A DNA stretch of 14,203 nt from Lachnospiraceae bacterium UBA3863. Lineage in GTDB: Bacteria; Bacillota; Clostridia; Lachnospirales; Lachnospiraceae. A program made the position numbers and the translations under genes. The notes under the pieces were generated by a model that made no database searches, was not told the origin of the DNA, and saw only the letters and a program-made list of their open reading frames with translations. This document shows, piece by piece, positions 1 through 6,358 of the stretch (the first letter of the stretch is position 1; every line of letters starts with the position of its first letter). The stretch covers positions 612-14,814 of the forward strand of contig DGGX01000241.1 in assembly GCA_002392385.1 (NCBI GenBank), written 5' to 3'.

Positions 1-587
1 TCCTGGACTGGGGCCTGGACAAGGATCTGCTGCTGCCCTTCCACGAGCAGCCCAGGGAGAGGGTCAGGGAAGGACAGGAGGTGCTCTGCGCGGTCTACCT
101 GGATAAGAGCAGCCGCCTCTGCGCCACCATGAACGTCTACCCTTATCTGGAGACGGAGAGCCCCTATACAGCCGGGGACCACGTCACAGGCGTGGTCTAT
201 GAGACCAGCAGGAATTTCGGCGCCTTTGTCGCCGTGGACAGCCGCTACAGCGCCCTGATCCCCAAGAAGGAGCTCCTCAGGGAACTGCGCGTCGGAGAGG
301 TGGTCGCCGCCCGGGTCTCCAGGGTCAGAAAGGACGGCAAGCTCGACCTGAGCCTGCGGGAGAAGGGGTACCTCCAGATGGAGCGCGACGCCGAGAGGCT
401 GATCGTGGAGATGCGGCTGCGCGGAGGCAGCCTTCCCTTTACAGACAGAGAGGATCCGGAAAGGATCCGCGCAGAGGTCCGCATGACCAAAAATCAGTTC
501 AAGCGGGCCGTCGGCAGACTGCTGAAGGAGGGGCGGATCGCGATCGAAGAGGCGGAGATCCGTCTGCTGGAAGATAATCGCGATTGA
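1..587 (+). CDS. cvfB: S1-domain RNA-binding protein CvfB/YitL, 3' part
   Basis: The reading frame is already open at base 3, so the gene begins upstream of the window; 194 residues plus a stop are visible. The first visible residues (LDWGLDKDLLLPFHEQ) match the conserved end of an early S1 domain in the CvfB/YitL family. A further S1 (OB-fold) domain follows, around 'GDHVTGVVYETSRNFGAFV' to 'DGKLDLSLREK' (bases about 177-363). The last ~60 residues (TDREDPERIRAEVRMTKNQF, then RAVGRLLKEGRI) fit the C-terminal winged helix of the family. Family members are about 280-300 residues, so roughly one third is missing. The family binds RNA in the cytoplasm; in Staphylococcus aureus CvfB affects virulence gene expression. 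The GTG at base 81 is internal, not the start. A strong terminator follows 23 bases after the stop. Family call is firm; the cellular role here is inferred. Confidence 0.88.
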   Translation, partial: LDWGLDKDLLLPFHEQPRERVREGQEVLCAVYLDKSSRLCATMNVYPYLETESPYTAGDHVTGVVYETSRNFGAFVAVDSRYSALIPKKELLRELRVGEVVAARVSRVRKDGKLDLSLREKGYLQMERDAERLIVEMRLRGGSLPFTDREDPERIRAEVRMTKNQFKRAVGRLLKEGRIAIEEAEIRLLEDNRD

Positions 588-610
588 GCAGAGAGTCATA
601 CTGATTTGTG

Positions 611-647
611 AAAATCCACAAAAATCTTAGAGATTTTTGTGGATTTT
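611..647 (+). terminator. Intrinsic terminator after cvfB
   Basis: A perfect 16-base-pair inverted repeat (611-626 with 632-647, arm AAAATCCACAAAAATC) has a 5-base loop TTAGA and is followed by the T-rich run ATTGTTATTTT. The A-tract/T-tract symmetry means it could also stop transcription on the other strand. It is strikingly AT-rich against the GC-rich surroundings. It separates cvfB from the regulator gene at 786. Confidence 0.9.
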
Positions 648-785
648 ATTGTTATTTTAAATTAGAATGATAAACAGACAGAGAGTGCGGACGGGAGGTA
701 AAGGGGATGACCGGACCCGCAGGAGACTGTGGCGGCCGGATGTACACAAACGTAAGTCTATAGTCCGCGCGGAAAGAGTGGGTAT
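640..785 (+). promoter_or_regulatory. Intergenic leader of the CdaR-type regulator: weak promoter and possible RNA fold
   Basis: After the terminator an AT-rich patch contains TAGAAT (663-668), a fair -10 box; the matching -35 position (640-645, TGGATT) lies in the terminator arm and is poor. The rest, 669-785, is GC-rich. Bases 685-692 (GTGCGGAC) can pair with 763-770 (GTCCGCGC) with one G-U pair. The enclosed part holds a bulged hairpin, CCGG+CCGC (711-714, 717-720) with GCGG+CCGG (732-735, 736-739). Together these would close an 86-base structure ending just before the ribosome site GGAAAG (771-776). I could not match it to a riboswitch class that I know. No convincing gene lies here. Confidence 0.35.
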
Positions 786-1874
786 ATGATCTCAAACCAG
801 ATCTTGCAGAACACGATCGACGGCATCAAGGAAATCTCACATCTCGAGATCGGCGTCATGGATGCCGAAGGAAGGGAAATGGCGGTCACTGCACCGGTCT
901 TCGAGGATGCCGCGGCGGTGATTCCGGATTTTGCCGTGTCGGCGGCGGATTCTCAGACGACAGGACCTTACCAGTTCTTTAAGGTCGTGGAGGACGGGCA
1001 GCTGGAGTATGTCATCGCAGCCTGCGGAGAATCTGACAAGACACAGCTGGTGGGCCGGATGGCGGCCTTCCAGATCCATGGCCTGATGGGGGCTTTCAAG
1101 GAGCGTTTTGACAAGGACAGCTTCATGAAGAACCTGCTGCTGGACAACCTGCTCCTGGTGGACATCTACAGCAGGGCCAAGAAGCTCAGGATCCCCACGG
1201 ACGCCCAGAGAGTCGTCATCATCGCGGAGACAGGGCAGGAGAAGGAACACGGCGTGCTCGAGCTCGTGCAGGAGTTCATCGGATCAGGCACATCGGATTT
1301 TGTCACGGCCGTGGATGAGAACAATGTCGTCGTGGTCAAGGATCTGACGGACGGCAGCCGCGGCAGGGACATCGAGAGGACCTGCATAGGCCTGGAGAAC
1401 TATCTGCAGAAGCAGGGCCTGGAGCACATCCGGATCGCCTACGGCACGGTGGTCGGGGACATCCGCGAGATCAGCCGCTCCTACAAGGAAGCCAAGATGG
1501 CCCTGGACGTGAGCCGGATCTTCTTCGAGGACAGCACCATCATCGCCTACAACGAGCTGGGGATCGGCCGTCTGATCTATCAGCTGCCTATTCCCCTGTG
1601 CCGCATGTTCATCCGGGAGATCTTCAAGGACCGCAATCCCGATGAGTTCGACCAGGAGACCCTGACCACCATCAACAAGTTCTTCGAGAACAGCCTGAAC
1701 GTGTCGGAGACCAGCCGGCAGCTCTTCATCCACCGCAACACCCTGGTCTACAGACTGGACAAGCTGCAGAAGAGCACAGGACTGGATCTGCGGGTCTTCG
1801 AGGACGCGATCACCTTCAAGATCGCCCTCATGGTCGTCAAGTATATGAAATACATGGAGCAGTATGAGTACTGA
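786..1874 (+). CDS. CdaR/PucR-type transcriptional regulator
   Basis: Predicted 362-residue cytoplasmic DNA-binding regulator. The N-terminal ~130 residues (from QILQNTIDGIKEISHLEIGV) resemble the sugar-diacid recognition domain of CdaR, which senses a small organic ligand. The middle (about 140-260) resembles the degenerate GGDEF-like region of CdaR/PucR proteins. The C-terminus from F299 (FFENSLNVSETSRQLFIHRN, then TLVYRLDKLQKSTGLDL) is the typical PucR C-terminal helix-turn-helix. Length is normal for the family. The ATG at 786 has a modest ribosome site (GGAAAG, 771-776). The 3' end overlaps the protease gene by 11 bases, so the two are probably co-translated. The ligand and targets cannot be read from sequence; autoregulation of this two-gene unit is a reasonable guess. 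No catabolic gene for a diacid or purine lies nearby. Confidence 0.88.
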   Translation: MISNQILQNTIDGIKEISHLEIGVMDAEGREMAVTAPVFEDAAAVIPDFAVSAADSQTTGPYQFFKVVEDGQLEYVIAACGESDKTQLVGRMAAFQIHGLMGAFKERFDKDSFMKNLLLDNLLLVDIYSRAKKLRIPTDAQRVVIIAETGQEKEHGVLELVQEFIGSGTSDFVTAVDENNVVVVKDLTDGSRGRDIERTCIGLENYLQKQGLEHIRIAYGTVVGDIREISRSYKEAKMALDVSRIFFEDSTIIAYNELGIGRLIYQLPIPLCRMFIREIFKDRNPDEFDQETLTTINKFFENSLNVSETSRQLFIHRNTLVYRLDKLQKSTGLDLRVFEDAITFKIALMVVKYMKYMEQYEY

Positions 1875-3189
1875 GAATATGAATGAGAAGGAGCCGGCCC
1901 TGCCGGAGAACGAAGAAGTAAGCAGAGAAGAGGGACGCGGAGGCAGGAAGATAAGGCTCCTGCCCTTCCTGCTGGGATTCCTGGCGGGCGTCCTGGTCAT
2001 GACCTGTGTCAGCGCGGTGATCATCGGCCGCCTGCGGTCTGTTCTGGAACAGTCGGTCGTCATGATGCCGGAGGAGAGTCAGACAGGCGACGGAGCCTCC
2101 GCCGGGGAGACCTCGGCCGTGGACAGCGAGACTGTCAACAAGCTCCGGCTGCTGGAGGGCTACATCGACAAGTTCTACTACAATGTGGACGAGGTGACCG
2201 CCGAACAGCTGCAGGACGGCATGTACAAGGGCCTTCTGACCGCGCTGGGAGATCCCTATTCCACATATTATAATCCCAAGGAGCTGGTAGATATCACCCA
2301 GCAGACAGAGGGCGTCTACGGAGGCATCGGCGCGACCCTGCAGAAGAATGAGAGCGGATTCGCCGAGATCGTGGGCCTGATCCGGGACGCGCCCGCGGAG
2401 AAGACGGGCCTCCGGGTCGGCGACCTGATCTACATGGTGGACGAGACGGTCTGCACCTCCGACATGGAGCTCGGGGATGTGACAGCCATGATCCGCGGAG
2501 AGGCCGGCACCGACGTGAAGCTGACGGTACTGCGGGACACGGAGACCGTGGAGCTGGTCATCACAAGGGCCATGGTGGAGTCTCCCACGGTCAGCTCGGA
2601 GATGAAGGAGGACGGCATCGGCTATCTGGCCATCTCTGAGTTCGACGACGTCACGGAGACCCAGTTCAAGGAACACATGAAGGACCTTAAGAGCCAGGGC
2701 ATGAAGGCTCTGATCCTGGACCTGCGCGGCAATCCCGGCGGCAACGTGTCCACGGTGACCGCCATCGCGGAGGAACTGCTTCCCAAGGGCCTGATCTTCT
2801 ACATGGAGGACCGCAGCGGCCAGCGCAAGGAGTACAAGTGCAGCGGCGCGGATTTTGACCTGCCTCTGATCGTCCTGGTCGACGGCTCCAGCGCCTCCGC
2901 CTCCGAGATCCTCGCCGGCGCCATCCAGGACGCGGGGATCGGCCGGCTGGTGGGAACGACGACCTTCGGCAAGGGCATCGTGCAGACCATTTATCCCCTG
3001 CAGGACGGCAGCGCCGTCAAGCTGACGGTCGCCGGCTACTACACCCGCGGCGGACGGGACATTCACAAACAGGGCATCGCCCCGGACGTGGAGGTCGCCT
3101 TCGACGCCGACCGTTACTACGAAGGAGACAGGAAGGACAATCAGCTGGAGAAGGCCATGGAGCTGCTGCGGGAGGAGCTGGGACTCTGA
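1864..3189 (+). CDS. Membrane-anchored S41 carboxyl-terminal processing protease (CtpA/CtpB type)
   Basis: 441 residues. A charged cytoplasmic N-terminus (1-30) precedes one membrane helix (about 31-54, LLPFLLGFLAGVLVMTCVSA), so the catalytic part should lie outside the membrane. A short helical region (LRLLEGYIDKFYYNVDE) is followed by a PDZ domain (about 149-240) and the S41 peptidase core (about 250-400). The catalytic triad expected for CtpB-type enzymes is present: Ser345 in SASE, Lys370 in FGKGIVQ, and Gln374 four residues later; the Ser-Lys spacing of 25 equals that in Bacillus CtpB. Such proteases cut envelope proteins near their C-termini, sometimes in sporulation signalling; the substrate here is unknown. 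ATG at 1864 has GGAG just upstream and overlaps the regulator's stop; ATG at 1879 is an alternative start. Confidence 0.93.
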   Translation: MSTENMNEKEPALPENEEVSREEGRGGRKIRLLPFLLGFLAGVLVMTCVSAVIIGRLRSVLEQSVVMMPEESQTGDGASAGETSAVDSETVNKLRLLEGYIDKFYYNVDEVTAEQLQDGMYKGLLTALGDPYSTYYNPKELVDITQQTEGVYGGIGATLQKNESGFAEIVGLIRDAPAEKTGLRVGDLIYMVDETVCTSDMELGDVTAMIRGEAGTDVKLTVLRDTETVELVITRAMVESPTVSSEMKEDGIGYLAISEFDDVTETQFKEHMKDLKSQGMKALILDLRGNPGGNVSTVTAIAEELLPKGLIFYMEDRSGQRKEYKCSGADFDLPLIVLVDGSSASASEILAGAIQDAGIGRLVGTTTFGKGIVQTIYPLQDGSAVKLTVAGYYTRGGRDIHKQGIAPDVEVAFDADRYYEGDRKDNQLEKAMELLREELGL

Positions 3190-3229
3190 ACGGACAGCGG
3201 GGACAGGCCTCCATAGCGGGATATATTTC

Positions 3230-3259
3230 TGTACACCGGATGATTATTCGTGATATCAT
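3230..3259 (+). promoter_or_regulatory. Candidate promoter before the small Cys protein gene
   Basis: TGTACA (3230-3235, 4 of 6 to the -35 consensus) is separated by 18 bases from TATCAT (3254-3259, 5 of 6 to the -10 consensus), and the -10 box is preceded by an extended TG motif (TGATATCAT, 3251-3259). The patch is AT-rich relative to its surroundings. It could serve the 56-residue gene at 3283 and perhaps the SPFH operon behind it. No clear terminator separates it from the protease gene. Confidence 0.4.
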
Positions 3260-3282
3260 GAAAGTGATGGGAACTGACAGAG

Positions 3283-3453
3283 ATGGAGTGTGACACCTGT
3301 GCATTTCTGACCTATGACGAGGAGTATGGAGACTACGTGTGCGAGATCGATCTCGATGAGGACGAGTACATGCGTTTTCTCTCCGACCGTCATCAGCAAT
3401 GCCCTTACTATCGCAGCGGCGACGAGTACGCCGTCGTGAGACACCAGATGTAA
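3283..3453 (+). CDS. Small four-cysteine acidic protein, DUF6472-like
   Basis: A 56-residue protein from ATG 3283 to TAA 3451-3453. Visible pattern: CDTC at Cys3/Cys6, a Tyr/Asp/Glu-rich segment (YDEEYGDYVC, Cys20), LDEDEYMRFL, then CPYY at Cys40-Tyr43, and a basic end (VVRHQM). The spacing Cys-X2-Cys, Cys20 and Cys40 suggests one metal, probably zinc, bound by four cysteines. From memory this matches a small conserved family common in Lachnospiraceae, annotated DUF6472; function unknown. The ribosome site is weak (GATGGGA, about 11 bases before the ATG). An in-frame stop at 3265-3267 rules out a much longer protein. The stop lies 48 bases before the SPFH gene, so the two may share a transcript. 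Codon use and conserved pattern argue for a real gene. Confidence 0.75.
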   Translation: MECDTCAFLTYDEEYGDYVCEIDLDEDEYMRFLSDRHQQCPYYRSGDEYAVVRHQM

Positions 3454-3501
3454 CTGAGGAGATCAGGAGGATCATCGCAAAGAAGAAGGAGGGTAAAGGT
3501 T

Positions 3502-4788
3502 ATGGGACTTATTTTGGCAGCAGGTGCATCCCTGAGCTCGGTGCTGGGCGATCAGTGGAAAGAGTATTTCTACTGCTCTGAGCTGGGCAATGATGTTCTC
3601 ATGAGAAAAGGTGAGAAGCATCACGGCAAGAGCGGCCTGCTCAACAGAGGCGGCAGCGACAATGTGATCACCAACGGCTCCACCGTGGTGGTCAACGAAG
3701 GACAGTGCATGATCATCGTGGATCAGGGCGCTATCGTGGATATCTGCGCCGAGCCCGGTGCGTATACCTACGACACGTCCAGCGAGCCCAGCATCTTCAG
3801 CGGCAATCTGGGCGAGAGCCTCATGGCTTCCTTCAAGCAGTTCGCGGCCCGCGTATCCTACGGCGGCGTGACCCCCAAGGATCAGCGCATCTATTATTTC
3901 AACACCAAGGACATCATCGGCAACAAGTACGGCACGGCGAGCCCGGTGCCCTATCGTGTGGTCGACAGGAATATCAACCTCGATGTGGATATCGCCATCC
4001 GCTGCTTTGGCGAGTATGCTTACCGCCTGGCGGATCCCATCCTGTTCTACAAGCACATTGCCAGCAATGTGACCTATGAGTACAGGAAGGACCAGATCGA
4101 GAATCAGCTGCGCACAGAGCTGCTGACAGCCCTGCAGCCCGCCTTCTCCAGGATCTCGGATCTGGGCATCCGCTACAGCGCCCTTCCCGGCCATGCCGCG
4201 GAGCTCGGCGCGGCCCTGAAGCAGGAGCTCTCGGGCATCTGGGGCGCCCAGTACGGCATCGAGATCACAGCCTTCGGCGTGAGCAGCGTCAAGGCCTCCG
4301 CGGAAGACGAGGCCATGATCAAGGAGCTCCAGAAGACAGCTGTCTACAAGAGCGATGAGATGAAGGGAGCCGCCTACACCAATGCCAAGACCCAGGCCAT
4401 GGTGGAGGCCGCCAAGAATCAGAATGCCGGCCCTATGATGGCCTTCGCCGGCCTCAACATGGCCGAGCAGGCAGGCAGCGGCGATATGGCCGCCATCCTG
4501 GCTGCCAGCCGCAGGGAGCAGGAAGCAGGCGCTGCCAGGATGCAGGCCTCCTGGAAATGCCCCAAGTGCGGCACAGCCAATACCGGCAAGTTCTGCGTCG
4601 AGTGCGGCACAGCCAAACCGGCCCCTGCCGGCGCCTGGAAGTGCCCTAAGTGCGGAACGGAAAACACCGGTAAATTCTGCACAGAGTGCGGCACGGCCCG
4701 GCCGGCCGCCGGTGAGTGGGCCTGCCCCAAATGCGGAGCCGTGAACACGGGTAAGTTCTGCACGGAATGCGGCACCGCCAGAGAGTAA
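3502..4788 (+). CDS. SPFH-domain protein (YdjI/'virion core protein' type) with three C-terminal zinc ribbons
   Basis: 428 residues with an excellent ribosome site (AAGGAGGG, 3486-3493). The N-terminus (LGDQWKEYFYCSELGNDVLM, then RKGEKHHGKSG) and 'FGEYAYRLADPILFYKHIA' are typical of the bacterial YdjI branch of SPFH proteins; the SPFH fold covers about residues 20-290 and ends in 'GIEITAFGVSSVKASAEDEA'. There is no membrane helix, so it is likely recruited to the membrane by a partner. An Ala/Met/Gln-rich linker (about 300-350) leads to three near-identical zinc ribbons, starting at Trp351, Trp379 and Trp406, each with CPKCG...NTGKFC.ECGTA. Four cysteines per unit are intact (for example Cys353, 356, 365, 368). 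In B. subtilis YdjI works with YdjG and YdjH in PspA-linked membrane stress; the next gene here is YdjG-like. Exact role here is inferred from that parallel. Confidence 0.87.
   Translation: MGLILAAGASLSSVLGDQWKEYFYCSELGNDVLMRKGEKHHGKSGLLNRGGSDNVITNGSTVVVNEGQCMIIVDQGAIVDICAEPGAYTYDTSSEPSIFSGNLGESLMASFKQFAARVSYGGVTPKDQRIYYFNTKDIIGNKYGTASPVPYRVVDRNINLDVDIAIRCFGEYAYRLADPILFYKHIASNVTYEYRKDQIENQLRTELLTALQPAFSRISDLGIRYSALPGHAAELGAALKQELSGIWGAQYGIEITAFGVSSVKASAEDEAMIKELQKTAVYKSDEMKGAAYTNAKTQAMVEAAKNQNAGPMMAFAGLNMAEQAGSGDMAAILAASRREQEAGAARMQASWKCPKCGTANTGKFCVECGTAKPAPAGAWKCPKCGTENTGKFCTECGTARPAAGEWACPKCGAVNTGKFCTECGTARE
4552..4785 (+). repeat. Three tandem zinc-ribbon units within the SPFH gene
   Basis: Units run 4552-4635 (84 bases), 4636-4716 (81) and 4717-4785 (69, without the Pro/Ala linker). 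Each encodes W-(K/A)-CPKCG-x2-NTGKFC-x-ECGTA. The protein repeats are nearly identical while synonymous positions differ (for example TGCCCCAAGTGCGGC versus TGCCCTAAGTGCGGA), so the units are not a fresh duplication and appear held by selection. Confidence 0.85.
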
Positions 4789-4800
4789 GGGTAAGTAAGG

Positions 4801-4833
4801 ATCCGGGGCTGCTGCAGGGCGGCGGCCCCGGAT
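4801..4833 (+). terminator. Strong intergenic hairpin between the SPFH and zinc-ribbon genes (attenuator-like)
   Basis: ATCCGGGGC (4801-4809) pairs perfectly with GCCCCGGAT (4825-4833). The stem continues inward with two G-U wobbles down to a three-base loop, about 15 pairs in all, and is followed by ATTTTATG. The T run is short, so partial termination or mRNA-end protection is more likely than full termination; the next gene has its own strong ribosome site (AAGGAAGG, 4850-4857) and no clear promoter. Confidence 0.6.
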
Positions 4834-4865
4834 ATTTTATGTGACGAGGGAAGGAAGGTGCTAAT

Positions 4866-6302
4866 ATGGCAGAGAGAGTAACGACCTATCAGTGCCCGGC
4901 CTGTACAGGCCCCCTTCATTTTGACGGCAAGACGGACAGGCTGGTCTGCGACTACTGCGGCAGCTCCTATTCCCTGGAAGAGGTGCAGGCCGCCTATGCT
5001 GACCGGAACGCTTCCGCCGCGGAGGCCGACAAGGCAGCGGCCGCGCAGGAGGCCCGGGAGAGGCAGGAGGCCGCGGAGAATGCCGGCGGGGCCGGCACGG
5101 CAGACGGCTGGGGAGCAGACGCCGCCCGCATGCGGGCCTATAACTGCACGACCTGCGGCGCCGAGCTCATGTGCGACCAGTCGACGGCGGCCCTAAACTG
5201 CCCTTACTGCGGCAATCCCACCGTGATTCCCAGCCGCTTCGAGGGCGTGGACAGGCCTGACTACGTGATCCCCTTCAAGATCGAGAAGAAACAGGCGGTG
5301 GAGGCCCTGAAGAATTACTACAAGGGCAAGCACCTGCTGCCGGGCTCTTTTGCCTCCTCCAACCACATCGAGGAGATTAAGGGCGTCTATGTGCCCTTCT
5401 GGCTCTACTCCGGCACGGTGGACGCGGAGGCTCAGTATACCGCCCGCAAGGAGCATAGGGAGAAGAGGGGCGACACAGAGGTCATTCGCACGGAGTTCTA
5501 TGAAGTCCAGCGTTCCGGTTCCCTGGAGTATGAGAAGATCCCGGTGGATGCTTCCAAACAGATGCCCGACGACCTCATGGACTCCATCGAGCCCTATGAT
5601 TACAGCGACCTCAGGAAGTTCACACTGGAGTATATGCCCGGCTATCTGGCCAACCGGCAGGATATGTCCCGGAAGGAGTGCCGGGATCGTGCCAGGACCA
5701 GAGCGGCCAACAGCGCCCAGACGGCCCTGAAGGAGACGGTCAAGGGCTATACCAGCGTGTCCACGGACACCCACAGGGAGGGCTTCAGAGATGACAGGGT
5801 GGAATACGGCTTGTTCCCTGTCTGGCTCCTGAGCACCAAGTGGGACGGGAAGACCTTCCTGTTCGCCATGAACGGCCAGAGCGGCAGGATGGTCGGCGAC
5901 CTGCCCATTTCCTCGCCCAAGCTGTACGGCTTCACGGGCCTTACCTTCGCTGTGCTCTTCCTGATCAACTATTTCCTGCTTTTTGCCCAGCATTCCCAAA
6001 GGATGCTGTTCTCCATCCTCCTGCCGCTGATCATCGCCCTCATCGTCGGCGCTGTCCTGCGGGGACCTATGAAGAATGTGGCCAGGCGGACGTCCGCCGG
6101 CATTTACATGGAGAAAAGCAGCCTGCACATAGGGCGGCGCAGTGACCGCTATGTGCGCACGGAGGAGACCCGGAAGCAGTCCGGCGCGGCCGGCCAGGGC
6201 AAGACCGGCGGGCCGGGCGGGAGACCTGGCGGCGGACCCGGCGGAGGACCCCGTCCGGGCGGCCACAGACCGGGGGGAGGCCCCGGACCCGGCGCACGTT
6301 AG
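4866..6302 (+). CDS. Double-zinc-ribbon membrane protein (YdjG-like, TFIIB-type zinc ribbon)
   Basis: 478 residues. The N-terminus has one zinc ribbon (CPAC at Cys10/13, CDYCG at Cys28/31), then an Ala/Glu-rich linker (about 40-90), then a second ribbon (CTTC at Cys94/97, CPYCG at Cys112/115). A conserved middle domain (about 125-345) holds 'VYVPFWLYSG' and 'YGLFPVWLLSTKWDGKTF', hallmarks of the YdjG-like family. Two membrane helices follow at about 354-374 and 383-402. The C-terminal ~45 residues are rich in Gly, Pro and Arg and probably disordered. B. subtilis YdjG is a membrane protein of about 340 residues; this one is longer through the linker and tail. It sits directly after the SPFH protein, fitting the YdjG-YdjI pairing in which YdjG is the likely membrane docking partner. 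No YdjH-like (TPM) gene is visible next to it. Family call good; function inferred. Confidence 0.82.
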   Translation: MAERVTTYQCPACTGPLHFDGKTDRLVCDYCGSSYSLEEVQAAYADRNASAAEADKAAAAQEARERQEAAENAGGAGTADGWGADAARMRAYNCTTCGAELMCDQSTAALNCPYCGNPTVIPSRFEGVDRPDYVIPFKIEKKQAVEALKNYYKGKHLLPGSFASSNHIEEIKGVYVPFWLYSGTVDAEAQYTARKEHREKRGDTEVIRTEFYEVQRSGSLEYEKIPVDASKQMPDDLMDSIEPYDYSDLRKFTLEYMPGYLANRQDMSRKECRDRARTRAANSAQTALKETVKGYTSVSTDTHREGFRDDRVEYGLFPVWLLSTKWDGKTFLFAMNGQSGRMVGDLPISSPKLYGFTGLTFAVLFLINYFLLFAQHSQRMLFSILLPLIIALIVGAVLRGPMKNVARRTSAGIYMEKSSLHIGRRSDRYVRTEETRKQSGAAGQGKTGGPGGRPGGGPGGGPRPGGHRPGGGPGPGAR

Positions 6303-6320
6303 AGAATGACCAAAAGACAG

Positions 6321-6338
6321 GCTCCGGATGACCGGAGC
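6321..6338 (+). promoter_or_regulatory. Small hairpin before the glycosyltransferase ribosome site
   Basis: GCTCCGG (6321-6327) pairs perfectly with CCGGAGC (6332-6338) around an ATGA loop. No T run follows, so it is not a standard terminator. It ends four bases before the ribosome site AGGAGA (6343-6348) of the glycosyltransferase gene and could modulate its translation. Confidence 0.35.
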
Positions 6339-6358
6339 GCCCAGGAGACGTATACAGA

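Noticed and set aside
667..789. 40-codon ORF before the CdaR-type gene, ending with an ATGA overlap
   Set aside because: No ribosome site, very Arg-rich composition typical of chance frames in GC-rich DNA, and its start lies in the likely -10 region.
1837..3066. Long minus-strand frame opposite the protease gene
   Set aside because: Its His/Leu/Gly/Val/Asp-rich composition mirrors the protease gene's codons; no ribosome site or recognisable domain.
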